From Edaphobacter sp. 4G125 (GTDB taxonomy: Bacteria > Acidobacteriota > Terriglobia > Terriglobales > Acidobacteriaceae): a stretch of DNA of 64,000 nucleotides. The translations under genes were made by a program, and so were the position numbers. Every line of letters begins with the position of its first letter. Position 1 is the stretch's first letter. The notes under the pieces were generated by a model. The model searched no databases. It had not been told where the DNA came from and saw nothing but the letters and a program-made list of their open reading frames with translations. Location: the NCBI RefSeq assembly GCF_014274685.1, contig NZ_CP060393.1, positions 3,779,501 through 3,843,500 of the forward strand, given 5' to 3'. This document shows positions 52,508 to 62,055 of the stretch, one piece after another.

Positions 52508-53695
52508 TCAGATCCTGAGAAAGATCTTCCTGCGGTACATCCAGAAAAGCATCAGCCAATAGGTCGTCAGCGTAAGAACACCGACAACAGTCGGTTCGGC
52601 GTACGCGCCGAATGCATTCAACCCCCGTGCGCTGATGTGTGTGCGGAAACTGCGTTGGATGAACTCTTCCATCAGATGCACCATCAGGTAGGCGGAAATA
52701 GCATTCATGCCGACCACAACAAATGGGAATGCAGCCCGAGAATGCTTCCTGGTATAGACACCCCAACAGAAAAGCGCGAGAAAAAGGATGCAGACCCCGC
52801 CGCTGAAAAGCGTCCATGACGGCGTCCAAATGCGCTTTACGATGGGGCAGATACCTGTAACGTGCAGCACGACACCCACCACCATAAGGCCCGCCGCAGT
52901 CGTAAGCATCCGGCGAAATGGAATCTCCGGTTCCGATTGAATGAGCCATTGCCCCGTGATAAGCCCGATAATCATCGTGCCCAGCGTAGGAATGAAGCTA
53001 AGCGTGAGATATCCTCCACCATTGAAGCGGAAGGCCTCCGGACGCGGAAAGAGGTTAAGGAACCAGAGATCGAACGCCTGGCCGAAGTTACTGTTCTTGT
53101 TCCAGTGGCTCGCGAATCCGTGGTACAGATGTGACCAGTCGGCCGGCACCCCAACAGAGGGATAGGAAAAGTTGGCGCCTGGCGCTGGATAGACCGCCCA
53201 TGCCAGCCAATACCCAAAGAGGATGAGACCCAGGCTTGTCCATTGCCAGCGAGGACGAACAAAAGCAAGCAGAAATGCGAACGTATAACCGAGTCCGATC
53301 TGGGTAAGCGTGTCTTCGAACGTGAAGTTCGTAACAGCGCTATGGGTTGAACGAAGAAATATCCCTAGAAACACGAGCACCACGCTGCGCCATACCGTAT
53401 GCAGAAGCATCGCCTGGAAAGGCTGTTGTCTCTTCATACGGCTGCGCAGCGAATAAGGGAGCGCCACCCCAACCAAAAACGTGAATCCGGGCTGGATGGT
53501 ATCGTGCAAACTCATACCCGCCCACTCGACATGGGTCTGGTTGTACGCAAGGATCTTCAGAAGCCAGCTCGTAGGATGCACCAACGCGAGCTTGGAGAAA
53601 TGCAGGACCTCGCCCATCATCAGGAGCATAACGAAACCCCGATACGCATCGATCGCAAGGTTGCGTTTTGGCAAAGACTCAGTAGACGAAGCCAT
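52508..53695 (-). CDS. DUF5009/HGSNAT-like acyltransferase membrane protein
   Basis: 395 residues, about ten or eleven helices. The N-terminus RNLAIDAYRGFVMLLMMGEV is the hallmark of the DUF5009/heparan-alpha-glucosaminide acetyltransferase-like group; a His follows in SLHDTIQPGFTFLVGVALPY and in the C-terminal region VVGMNAISAYLMVHLMEE. The family is thought to transfer acetyl groups across the membrane to sugars. No operator of the O1-O6 type precedes it. Complete. Confidence 0.82.
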   Translation of the reverse strand: MASSTESLPKRNLAIDAYRGFVMLLMMGEVLHFSKLALVHPTSWLLKILAYNQTHVEWAGMSLHDTIQPGFTFLVGVALPYSLRSRMKRQQPFQAMLLHTVWRSVVLVFLGIFLRSTHSAVTNFTFEDTLTQIGLGYTFAFLLAFVRPRWQWTSLGLILFGYWLAWAVYPAPGANFSYPSVGVPADWSHLYHGFASHWNKNSNFGQAFDLWFLNLFPRPEAFRFNGGGYLTLSFIPTLGTMIIGLITGQWLIQSEPEIPFRRMLTTAAGLMVVGVVLHVTGICPIVKRIWTPSWTLFSGGVCILFLALFCWGVYTRKHSRAAFPFVVVGMNAISAYLMVHLMEEFIQRSFRTHISARGLNAFGAYAEPTVVGVLTLTTYWLMLFWMYRRKIFLRI

Positions 53696-53962
53696 GTTGT
53701 GGATACATCCTCAGATCGTTTGTAGGATTCGGAGGAGAGTAGAAGATCAACAAACGAAAGTCAATAAAGCTTCCCCACAAATCAGACAGTACAGTAGACT
53801 TTTCGTGCGAAAGCACGACCTGCTACAGACAGCCTCGGATAATCTGCGATGTGAGCTGACTCTCCTGCGCATAACGCAGCAACTCTCTAGTGCAGTGCGA
53901 AAATCCGGCACGGCAAGTCCTGCAACCAGCGCAGTCCTTAACTGGAAAGGAACCAAACTTAG

Positions 53963-55339
53963 ATGAAGGCCACGCGACGGGATTTTATTAAGACCTCACT
54001 CGGTACCGCAGCCGCCATTGGATTCCCCACTATCGTTCCTGCCACAGTTTTTGGACAAAAGGCCCCAAGCGAACGAATCAATATAGGAGCCATCGGCGTC
54101 GGTCGAATCTCCCGCGGACATGATCTGCCGGCCATCTTTAAATATGACGGTGCCCGCGTCATTGCCGTCTGCGATCTGGACGCAACACGGGCCGAACTCG
54201 GCAAACAATTCGTGACCGATGCCTACACAAAGAAGCTGGGCAAGCCGTACGATGCCGTCACGGTTTATCACAATTTTCACGAGCTTCTGGCAAATAAAGA
54301 GATCGATGCCGTCGTGATCTCCACTCCCGACCATCAACACGCGATCGTGGCCGCCGCAGCCGTGCGTGCAGGAAAAGATGTCTATCTCCAGAAGCCCGCC
54401 TCTCTGACCATCGCGGAAGGGCGTTACCTGAGCAACGCCGTCCAGGCCACTGGAAGAATCCTCCAGATCGGAAGTCAGCAGCGTTCATGGAAGCAATTCC
54501 ATCGCGCCTGCGAACTGGTTCGCAACGGCCGCATCGGAGAGATCAAGCACGTAGAGATTGGCCTCCCCGGAGATCCCTCCGGCGGCGATCCCACCCCCAT
54601 GCCGATCCCGCAGGGATTCAACTACGATGCGTGGCTGGGCTCGACTCCCGTTGTTCCCTACACCGTAGACCGGGTCATGCCCCCAAAGGGATTCGATAGG
54701 CCAGGATGGCTACGCATCGAACAGTTCGGGGCTGGCATGATCACCGGCTGGGGAGCCCATCATGTCGACACTGCTCATTGGGGCATGAATACCGAATATA
54801 CCGGCCCCGTCGAGATCTGGGGAACAGCAGAGTTCCCCAAAACCGGCCTATGGAATGTCCACGGGAAATTTCTGACCCACGCCAGGTATGCCAACGGAAT
54901 CACTATGGATATCTCGGGCGACTTTCCCAACGGCATTAAATGGTATGGAACCGAAGGGTGGATCTTCGTCACACGCGACGAGATGACGACACCCACCGCC
55001 GGCGCAGGGCAACCAGCAAAGATTGAGCCACTGATGGCCAGCAACCCGAAGATTCTCGATTCCGTCATCGGCCCTAACGAAATTCATCTCGAAACCTCCA
55101 GCGAGCATCATGCCAACTGGCTCGATTGCGTCCGGTCTCGAAAGCAACCCCTGGCTCCCATCGAAATCGGGCACCGGGCATGCTCCACCTGTCTTCTGCA
55201 TCACATCGCAATGAAGACCAATCGACACCTTCACTGGGACCCCGAACGCGAACGCTTCAACAATGACAAGGAGGCGAACGCTATGCTGTCGCGTTCCCAG
55301 CGCTCACCCTACACCTTCGAGCAAAGCAGCTGGATATAA
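53963..55339 (+). CDS. Tat-exported Gfo/Idh/MocA-family oxidoreductase
   Basis: 458 residues. Tat signal ATRRDFIKTSLGTAAAIGFP with the twin Arg, so exported after folding. Rossmann domain from about 38 (RINIGAIGVGRISRGHDLPA, VISTPDHQHAIVAAAAVRAG). The usual EKP is QKP (YLQKPASLTIAEG). C-terminal domain with GWGAHHVDTAHWGMN and SSEHHANWLDCVRSRKQPL. Such secreted family members oxidise sugars to 3-keto forms or process glycosides in Bacteroidetes and Acidobacteria. Monocistronic, convergent with the efflux operon. Function for this copy is inferred. Confidence 0.88.
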   Translation: MKATRRDFIKTSLGTAAAIGFPTIVPATVFGQKAPSERINIGAIGVGRISRGHDLPAIFKYDGARVIAVCDLDATRAELGKQFVTDAYTKKLGKPYDAVTVYHNFHELLANKEIDAVVISTPDHQHAIVAAAAVRAGKDVYLQKPASLTIAEGRYLSNAVQATGRILQIGSQQRSWKQFHRACELVRNGRIGEIKHVEIGLPGDPSGGDPTPMPIPQGFNYDAWLGSTPVVPYTVDRVMPPKGFDRPGWLRIEQFGAGMITGWGAHHVDTAHWGMNTEYTGPVEIWGTAEFPKTGLWNVHGKFLTHARYANGITMDISGDFPNGIKWYGTEGWIFVTRDEMTTPTAGAGQPAKIEPLMASNPKILDSVIGPNEIHLETSSEHHANWLDCVRSRKQPLAPIEIGHRACSTCLLHHIAMKTNRHLHWDPERERFNNDKEANAMLSRSQRSPYTFEQSSWI

Positions 55340-55347
55340 AACCTCGT

Positions 55348-57483
55348 TTACTCGATTGCAAACAAGGACGCCGACATCATCTCTCCGCGCATTCGTCCAA
55401 GAATGGCGGCCAGCTCATTTGCCAGTGACGGCATACTTCCCCGCTGCAACGCGGTTGAAAATTCCTGCATCTCCGGTGGAACCAGAGGTTCACGAATCGA
55501 TGCAACAGGACCTGGCTGCGTATCTGTGTTCTCTGCTTCAAGATAAGCAGCCATCTCTCTCAAAGTATTGGCGCATGATTCCTCGAAGTGGTCCAGTGCT
55601 GCTTGAATCTTCTCTGGAAGGTTGGCCGTCTCTCCAAACGCGCGATACTGCAAAAGTGCAAGGTCCAGCAAATAAAATGTCCGCAGCATCGCCTGCCATC
55701 GCCGGATGCGATCCCGCGCCGCCATATGCTGATTCCGTAGCTGTCCGATCTCAAACGGCACTGCGTCAGCCTGCGCATTCACGCTGGAAAAATTGTTGTA
55801 GATCCTGTCTCGTAGCTTTCGTGCCGTAACAATGGCCACAGGATCGCCTGGATGAAGCTTGATCACCGCCAAATCCGCCATCAGCCGTAAGTTCTTGATA
55901 AAGGTCCCCACCATCTGATTCGCTGCGGTCTTCTGTTGAAGCTGATCAAACACCAGCCACATCATTGCAATCCCCAACAGCACGCCGATGGCCCGGTCGC
56001 GAGCAATCGCAAGCGAAGTCTGAATCGTGAAGTCATTCACATGGATGAGGTAAAAAGCCAACGCAATCTGTAGTCCGCAATATGACAGTCTCGGGCTCGA
56101 CGTCGCGATCCATGCAGCAATCGTTGAAACAGCAACAAATAATAGTGTGAACCCAGTGATCGAATCGAGATAGGGAAGAACAAAGATCTGCGCGCCAAGC
56201 CCAAAGACAAACCCGCCAATCAACGCCCCGGCAATCCGCAAAAGCTGCTTCTGCCGCGAAGCCCCTATATTCGATAGTGCTGTCAGCACGCACGTCGTCA
56301 CTGATGTTGACAACCCCGGCCAGTCCAGCGAGGCATAAAAAACATAGCACAGCATTCCCGCAAGACACCCTGCCAGTGCGTACCGCACATGCTCAGGATT
56401 CGTAAATGCGTCCCGCACCAAAAACCCCTGTTTCTTCTCCTCCGGAACATGCGAAAACGCGCGATACGTCTCCAGCGAGGTCGCACCTTCAAAGACTCGC
56501 GGGATCAGCCCAATCATCTCCTCCAGCTCTCGCAGTAACGAGACGTGGGATGCAGTAGCCTTCCGATTCACGGGCGGCGGCTTATGTCCCTCTTTCAGGT
56601 ATCTCCGTATATCAGCCAGCTCCAGCTCCATCTTGGCCGCAAGCTGTCGATCTTCCGCAGAGATCTCCGGATAGGCCTGAATCATGCCTGCCGCAAAATC
56701 AATCGAACGCCCTGCCAGGGAAACCACCGCTGTCATCTGTGCGCTGTAAAGCTGTTCGTAGTTGGTATGAGCCAGCAGCCTCCGCAACGCTCCAACGCCT
56801 GTAAGGGCATACTGCGCCAGCTTCTGCTCAGTCTCTCGCGATACCGGAGTGCCATTCGCATACTCCCGAAACATCGCCTGCATCGCCTCAAGCCTTGTGT
56901 CCAGGGCAACGAGCAGCTCATCTTCGTGGCGAAATGCGTGAAACACCGCCTCCACACCAAACGTTACCGCCGCCCCTACAGCAGGGGAACACACCTGCCA
57001 CAACGTACGCTCAAGGTTTAGCTCGGCCGGTCCCGGCAGATACCATACCGCGATAGCCGAAGTCGCCATTAGACCAAGTCCGCTGGCAATGCTGTAATTC
57101 GCAAGTACGCGAATAGCAAAGAAGATCAGAAAGATGCTGAAGGCTTGCCACAGAAAATGAGTAAGGGGAGTCGATGCAAACATCGCCGCCCCCACCGGGA
57201 TAAAAACCGCACCGATCCCAAAAGCAATCACCACGCTCCACGCCGACTTTGCCGTGGAAACAAGGTTCTCGCGTGAGATCATAAACGCATACAACGGACC
57301 GATCGCTCCGCTAGGAATGCGAAACGTCATCACTAGGATCATGGTGATCGTTGCCGAAATCACCATGCGTGCAACAATAGCGCCCCGTCCTGGGTAGGGT
57401 GCCAGCTCCTTCTTCAAAAAATCAACGAACCACGCTCCGAAGCTTCTTGTATCGGTGCGCGGAATGGTCGCGGCAGTAGCCAT
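55348..57483 (-). CDS. FUSC-family inner-membrane efflux protein (MdtO/AaeB-like)
   Basis: 711 residues with two hydrophobic blocks of membrane helices (about 35-160 and 380-520), separated by and followed by cytoplasmic domains: the FUSC/aromatic acid exporter layout (GAIVARMVISATITMILVMT, then FVFGLGAQIFVLPYLDSITG). Such proteins pump aromatic acids, drugs or fusaric acid with a membrane-fusion partner. It is the last of four genes (TolC-like, YtcA-like, HlyD-like, FUSC), 2 nt after the HlyD gene, an operon like E. coli ytcA-mdtNOP. The substrate is unknown. Confidence 0.88.
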   Translation of the reverse strand: MATAATIPRTDTRSFGAWFVDFLKKELAPYPGRGAIVARMVISATITMILVMTFRIPSGAIGPLYAFMISRENLVSTAKSAWSVVIAFGIGAVFIPVGAAMFASTPLTHFLWQAFSIFLIFFAIRVLANYSIASGLGLMATSAIAVWYLPGPAELNLERTLWQVCSPAVGAAVTFGVEAVFHAFRHEDELLVALDTRLEAMQAMFREYANGTPVSRETEQKLAQYALTGVGALRRLLAHTNYEQLYSAQMTAVVSLAGRSIDFAAGMIQAYPEISAEDRQLAAKMELELADIRRYLKEGHKPPPVNRKATASHVSLLRELEEMIGLIPRVFEGATSLETYRAFSHVPEEKKQGFLVRDAFTNPEHVRYALAGCLAGMLCYVFYASLDWPGLSTSVTTCVLTALSNIGASRQKQLLRIAGALIGGFVFGLGAQIFVLPYLDSITGFTLLFVAVSTIAAWIATSSPRLSYCGLQIALAFYLIHVNDFTIQTSLAIARDRAIGVLLGIAMMWLVFDQLQQKTAANQMVGTFIKNLRLMADLAVIKLHPGDPVAIVTARKLRDRIYNNFSSVNAQADAVPFEIGQLRNQHMAARDRIRRWQAMLRTFYLLDLALLQYRAFGETANLPEKIQAALDHFEESCANTLREMAAYLEAENTDTQPGPVASIREPLVPPEMQEFSTALQRGSMPSLANELAAILGRMRGEMMSASLFAIE

Positions 57484-57485
57484 CT

Positions 57486-58706
57486 CTACGACTCGCCGCG
57501 AATCACAACAATCGCCGATTCGCTAATGCGAAATAGGTCCGACGGCCCTGCCTCGATCCGTACGCGCACAGGAAATCGCGACGCCAGATGGACCCAGTTC
57601 AGCGTGCGCTGCACATCCGGAAGCCCCTGCGAAAGCCGCCCCACAATGTCTGCATCCGGAGTCACGCCAAACCCCACACTATCCACGACTCCATGCAAAC
57701 GCACATTAGGCCGCGACAGCACATAGACGTCCGCCTTCATCCCCGGATGAATGTGATGAAGCTGCGTCTCGCGAAAATTCGCCACTGCCCACCACACGCG
57801 CGTGTCGATCAGCGTAAAGACCTGCTGCCCTGCATGGGCATATGCTCCCTCTGAGATCGTCAGGTTCGTCACTCGCCCATCGAACGGCGCATAGAACCGG
57901 CAATTGTCCAGATTGTATTGAGCCGTATCGATCGCGGCGCTTCGTCCTCCACGCTGTGCCACCAGAGGCTCCAATGTCGTCACCGCATGGCTTGCCTGTT
58001 GAACCTCATTATGGCTCTGCTCCAGTACGGCTTCGGCCTGCTTGTATTGCGCCGTCGCCGAAGCCAGCTGTGCCTGCGAGAGCGCCAGCTGCGAGCGAGC
58101 GCCTACAAGCGCCTGTCCTCGAGTCACCTGCAAGGTCCTCGCCTGGTCCACTTGATCGACCGTAACAAACTGTTTCGTCAACAGCGGCTCAATCCTCTGT
58201 AGATTGTTGGTCGCATACGTCAGTTCAGCCTGCGCGCGATCCACCGCAGCCTTCGAGGTGGATACATCCGCCTTCGCCGCCTCCACCGCCGCGGCCGCGC
58301 GGCTCAGACTCGCCTCCGAGCTCTTCGTGCTCGACTTCGCAACATCCACTGCGCTCACCTGCGACGCAATCGTGCGCCGCTCATCGACGATCTGGCCTTC
58401 AAGAGCAGCCTGCTCCGACATCGCATGTCTCAGGGCATATGCATAGGGACGCTCGTCAATATCAAAGAGCAGGGCCCCCTGCTTCACCTCTTGATTGTCC
58501 GCGACATTCAACTTCATAATCGGGCCACTCACCACCGGAGCCACACCAATAAAATTTGCCAGCACCTCTGCATCGTCCGTGCGCGGATTCAGCGTATTCT
58601 CTCGCAAAACCAGTAGACCCGTAATCGCAGCGCACACCACAGACGCAATACTGATGATGCGTCCAATTCGCCGGCGTCCCTCTTCCGATTCCGTAAGCGT
58701 CATCAT
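57486..58706 (-). CDS. HlyD/EmrA-family membrane-fusion protein (MdtN-like)
   Basis: 406 residues. N-terminal helix (IGRIISIASVVCAAITGLLV), biotinyl-lipoyl-like segment (APVVSGPIMKLNVADNQEVK, GALLFDIDERPY), a long coiled coil (about 105-245: Ala/Gln-rich, AKSSTKSSEASLSRAAAAVE), and a beta-barrel (FYAPFDGRVTNLTISEGAYA, HAGQQVFTLIDTRVWWAVAN, FRETQLHHIHPGMKADVYVL). It links the FUSC pump to the outer-membrane factor. ATG 58706 or 58703; GAGGGG directly precedes. Confidence 0.9.
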   Translation of the reverse strand: MMTLTESEEGRRRIGRIISIASVVCAAITGLLVLRENTLNPRTDDAEVLANFIGVAPVVSGPIMKLNVADNQEVKQGALLFDIDERPYAYALRHAMSEQAALEGQIVDERRTIASQVSAVDVAKSSTKSSEASLSRAAAAVEAAKADVSTSKAAVDRAQAELTYATNNLQRIEPLLTKQFVTVDQVDQARTLQVTRGQALVGARSQLALSQAQLASATAQYKQAEAVLEQSHNEVQQASHAVTTLEPLVAQRGGRSAAIDTAQYNLDNCRFYAPFDGRVTNLTISEGAYAHAGQQVFTLIDTRVWWAVANFRETQLHHIHPGMKADVYVLSRPNVRLHGVVDSVGFGVTPDADIVGRLSQGLPDVQRTLNWVHLASRFPVRVRIEAGPSDLFRISESAIVVIRGES

Positions 58707-58715
58707 CCCCTCAAA

Positions 58716-58988
58716 TCACCGAAACAAAATCAGCCAAAGCGTAAACGCAAAAAATGCGGCCAGGCAAGGATAGACAACAATCGATGGCTTGACCTCTTTT
58801 TCAATGCGCAACCGAACGAAGACCCAATACGACAACGCCGCCAACGTAATTCCCAGAACAATACAGAACAGCCATGCAGGGAAAAAAGAACCCAGAATAT
58901 TGAAGGATGGCGCGCGGGAACACCCGCTCAACCAGGGCAGCGTACCCGCAACCGAGATCTTTCCTACAACACACCGCTTCCTCGTCAT
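58716..58988 (-). CDS. YtcA-like small lipoprotein
   Basis: 90 residues. A lipobox LSGC (Cys near residue 23) in SVAGTLPWLSGCSRAPSFN is followed by two membrane helices (FPAWLFCIVLGITLAALSYW and SIVVYPCLAAFFAFTLWLIL). The SGCS-x-AP...FFPAWLFC pattern resembles E. coli YtcA, which likewise sits next to the mdtNOP genes. Its role in efflux is unknown. Overlaps the outer-membrane factor gene by 4 nt and precedes the HlyD gene by 9 nt. Confidence 0.75.
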   Translation of the reverse strand: MTRKRCVVGKISVAGTLPWLSGCSRAPSFNILGSFFPAWLFCIVLGITLAALSYWVFVRLRIEKEVKPSIVVYPCLAAFFAFTLWLILFR

Positions 58989-60427
58989 GGACCCGCCTTT
59001 CGTGGAGGAGCCGAGATCCAGTCCCCCGTCTCAAATGCCAGGTTGGCCGATTGCAGTAACAGCTGTGTCCTCGCCGAAACGTCCTCCGACCGCGCTACTG
59101 CCAGCGCCTTCTGCGCCGCAACAACATCCAGCAGATTCCGAACCCCATACGAGTACGACTCCTGTGCCGACGCATACGATTCGTCCGCAGCAACCAGCAA
59201 CGCCGCAGCCGCCTGTTGCTGTCGCTGCGCCGTCTTCATGTTCGAATACGCTGCCCACACCTCATTCGCAATCTGGTCGCGTAACGAGTCAATCTCGGCC
59301 TGCGTCGCCGCCCGCGCCGCTTTTGTCTCGGCGACTTCGTGCTCGCGACGCGTGCCATCAAAGATCGTCCACTTCAGCGCGAGACTTACGTTCCAGGTCT
59401 CTCCGCCAACATATGCCGGCGGCAGCAGCTCCTGCCGCCCATACTGCCGCGTAGCGCCGCCATCTCCGTTAAAGCTCAGCGAAGGAAAATACGCAGAGCG
59501 TGCCCGTTTAATTGCCGCATCATCCGCCCGTAGGTTTGCCAACTGCGCCTTCAGATCAGGCCGCTGTTCAAAGGCACGGTCAATCGCTGCATTCACATTC
59601 TCTGCGAGCTCTCCGGGAAGGTTCAGCTTAGTAATGTCTTCGACCTGCAAAGCAGTGTCCGGCAGCAACCCAAGAACCGTCATCAAGTCGCCCCGTGAGA
59701 TCTCCTCCGCTCCAATCGCCGCCTGCAAATCATATTGCGACTGTGCCGTCACCGCCTGCGCCTCCAGCACATCCGGTTTTGTGCCCAGTCCATGATTCAA
59801 GCGATCCTGGGCATCTTCCTGTACCGCCTGTGCATTCTTCAGGCTCACCTCGGCAGCCTCTCTCTGCCCCACGGCATTCAACAACTTGTAATACGAGGCC
59901 ATCGTCTGGAAGATGATCTTCCGATGCGTATCGTTAAAGACCATATCGGCAGCCAACAAACGCGCCTTCGCCTCGTCGATCGTCCCGCTCCTCTCTCCAA
60001 AATCCAGGACCAGATATTCCATGTGGATATCCGGAGAAAACACCCCGTAGGTTTGCCGGAAGAAGGCCGAGTTGAAAAGGATCCGCGTCCTGGTCGTATT
60101 GGCAACTGCAACTGCGGCCACGGTGGGGAAAAGAGCGCTCCGGGCAACTCCCAGAACAGCAGCACGTTCCTTAGCTCGCTGCCATGCAACGCGAGTCTCC
60201 GGATTATGCTGCTCAGCAATATCTACCAGCTCCGCCAGCGTATAGGTCTTGTTCGCATCTGTCGGGTACTTCGTCTCCGGAAGCGAGGAGACCTGCTGTT
60301 TCAGCTTCTGCTCGGCGGCGTCATGCCATACAGCGCCAGGAGACGGCGGAGCGCTTTGCGCCCACATGCTCTTCGAGGCACAAAAGAGACAACAGCCAAC
60401 GATCGCAATCTGAAAGTATCTGCTCAT
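58985..60427 (-). CDS. TolC-family outer-membrane efflux protein
   Basis: 480 residues. Signal peptide from ATG 60427 (SRYFQIAIVGCCLFCASKSM, cleavage near WAQ). Two OEP domains follow (about 55-250 and 265-465): TLAELVDIAEQHNPETRVAW, DIAKARLLAADM-like segments, RPDLKAQLANLRADDAAIKR, GVRNLLDVVAAQKALAVARS. Forms the outer-membrane channel of the efflux complex. The frame is open to 60523, but only the start at 60427 gives a proper signal peptide. First gene of the operon. Confidence 0.88.
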   Translation of the reverse strand: MSRYFQIAIVGCCLFCASKSMWAQSAPPSPGAVWHDAAEQKLKQQVSSLPETKYPTDANKTYTLAELVDIAEQHNPETRVAWQRAKERAAVLGVARSALFPTVAAVAVANTTRTRILFNSAFFRQTYGVFSPDIHMEYLVLDFGERSGTIDEAKARLLAADMVFNDTHRKIIFQTMASYYKLLNAVGQREAAEVSLKNAQAVQEDAQDRLNHGLGTKPDVLEAQAVTAQSQYDLQAAIGAEEISRGDLMTVLGLLPDTALQVEDITKLNLPGELAENVNAAIDRAFEQRPDLKAQLANLRADDAAIKRARSAYFPSLSFNGDGGATRQYGRQELLPPAYVGGETWNVSLALKWTIFDGTRREHEVAETKAARAATQAEIDSLRDQIANEVWAAYSNMKTAQRQQQAAAALLVAADESYASAQESYSYGVRNLLDVVAAQKALAVARSEDVSARTQLLLQSANLAFETGDWISAPPRKAGP

Positions 60428-61429
60428 CCCGACTAGAAACAGCGAAAGCCAAGTCTCAATTCTGCATCGACCAAACGCCTGAAACAAGAACAGATCCAAT
60501 GACACCCCCAAACGAAGCAACACTCACAATTTGCAACCCACTCTCACCCCGACCTTTCCCAGGTGTCATTCCGGTCGAAGGTGCGAGGCGATGTAGCCAA
60601 AGGCCCCCCGCATTTCGCCGGGTGCCCCTATCTTCGCGACAATTTCATCGTCACTAGGCGGGTTTGCAGGATTCCACCAAAGAATTCAACCGGTAGCGGG
60701 TGTGCCCTGTACATGACGCGCTCTTAATCGCGCCCCTGTGTGGGACATTTCGCGCATTACGCGACCTACCTCAACTTCTGTCAAGCCCCATGTCCCTCTA
60801 ACCCACACAATCCACAAGAGATCCCATTTGCAGATCTCCCCTATTCACTCCTCTACAATAGGAGTAGAGCCTTGGCCTTCGAGTCAGGCTTTTGTCTTTT
60901 AAGTACAGGGGGGAGAAAGAGAACACCAAGTCCACCCTCATCTTATCTGTTTCGAATACTTTACCTACTTTTCGGGGGGGGAGGCCCTTATGCAATCGAC
61001 GACCACAACTGATTTGCACAGACAGATCCGTAACTCCCAAGTGAACTGTCTCAGAGCCAACGCTCCTGCCAACACATCCTCGCCACGGCCGACGCCGCGG
61101 AAGCCCTCCCTACGCAACGAAAAGTTTTTGTTATTGCCATCACGACACCTGCCGTCCGTCCTCACTGCATCCCTCAAAACCCTCGTGCGGCACCGTGGCG
61201 AACTCCCGCAGGATGAGAACAAAACGCCGGGCGATACTACTGCGACACAGCCTGCTATTCTCCCCAACCTCAACGCTGCATCCCAAACACAAGCCAAATC
61301 CGTAGTGAGAGATTCACGCGTCCACAACAGGCGCGGAATTCCACGAAGGCGCAAAGACAAACCCACGCGACGTATCGTAATCTCTCTTTATAACCATAGC
61401 CTTCCCCAAACTTTGCTTCACGGAGTGAC
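60428..61429. other. Long intergenic region between the efflux operon and gmhA
   Basis: About 1 kb with no convincing gene. A stretch at 60560-60660 (GTGTCATTCCGG..., GGGTGCCCCTATCTTCGCG) looks like an interspersed repeat common in acidobacterial genomes, an impression only. A tract of eight G occurs at 60975-60982. The open frames here (for example 60990-61445) have unlikely composition and no ribosome site. It probably also holds promoters for both flanking operons. Confidence 0.4.
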
Positions 61430-62041
61430 ATGCAGAACATCGTAGAAACTCAGTTAGATCGGTCCATCGCCACGCTCACCGCGGTCCGTCAGAACAAGAA
61501 CCTCATCGATACCGTCGTTCAGGCGGCCCAGGCGATCGCCCAGGCCATGAAGAATGGAAATAAACTGCTCGTAGCAGGCAATGGTGGCTCGGCTGCCGAT
61601 GCCCAGCACCTCGTCGCAGAGTTTGTCGGCCGCCTCACTCGAAATCGCCCTGCATTACCAGCCGTCGCGCTCACCACCGATACCTCGATCCTTACCGCCG
61701 TCGGAAACGACTTCTCCTTCGACGATGTCTTCGACCGCCAGGTGGAAGCCATCGGAAAGCCCGGAGATGTCTTCCTTGGAATCTCTACCTCCGGCAACTC
61801 ACGCAATCTCGTCAAAGCTTTGCACCGCTGCCGCGACCAAAAGCTCATCACTGTTGGATACCTCGGCAACAAGGGCGGTACTATGGCCCCTCTCTGCGAC
61901 TATCCCGTGATCGTACCTTCGAACGTCACCATGCAGATTCAGGAATCGCACCTCGCACTCGAACACATCCTCTGCCTCGTGGTCGAGCGATATTTCTTCG
62001 GCGAAGGCTTCGATAACATCCCGCAATACGTCGCGGAGTAA
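61430..62041 (+). CDS. gmhA: Sedoheptulose-7-phosphate isomerase GmhA
   Basis: Makes D-glycero-D-manno-heptose 7-phosphate for LPS inner core heptose. 203 residues, one SIS domain: LLVAGNGGSAADAQHLVAEF, VALTTDTSILTAVGNDFSFD, FLGISTSGNSRNLVKALHRC and the C-terminal IQESHLALEHILCLVVERYF with the catalytic Glu/His. ATG 61430 has GGAG 4 nt ahead. No other heptose gene is in the window. Convergent with the sugar transporter. Confidence 0.93.
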   Translation: MQNIVETQLDRSIATLTAVRQNKNLIDTVVQAAQAIAQAMKNGNKLLVAGNGGSAADAQHLVAEFVGRLTRNRPALPAVALTTDTSILTAVGNDFSFDDVFDRQVEAIGKPGDVFLGISTSGNSRNLVKALHRCRDQKLITVGYLGNKGGTMAPLCDYPVIVPSNVTMQIQESHLALEHILCLVVERYFFGEGFDNIPQYVAE

Positions 62042-62055
62042 GCATCTTCGAAGCC

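Noticed and set aside
52383-52949. 188-codon minus-strand frame
   Set aside because: Overlaps the well-supported acyltransferase gene in another frame, and its tail is antisense to the tRNA-like scrap.
60975-60982. G8 tract as a phase-variation switch
   Set aside because: Not in or directly ahead of a supported gene; gmhA starts about 450 bp further on.
60990-61445. 151-codon frame upstream of gmhA
   Set aside because: Overlaps the gmhA start, has Thr/Pro/Arg-rich low-information sequence and no ribosome site.
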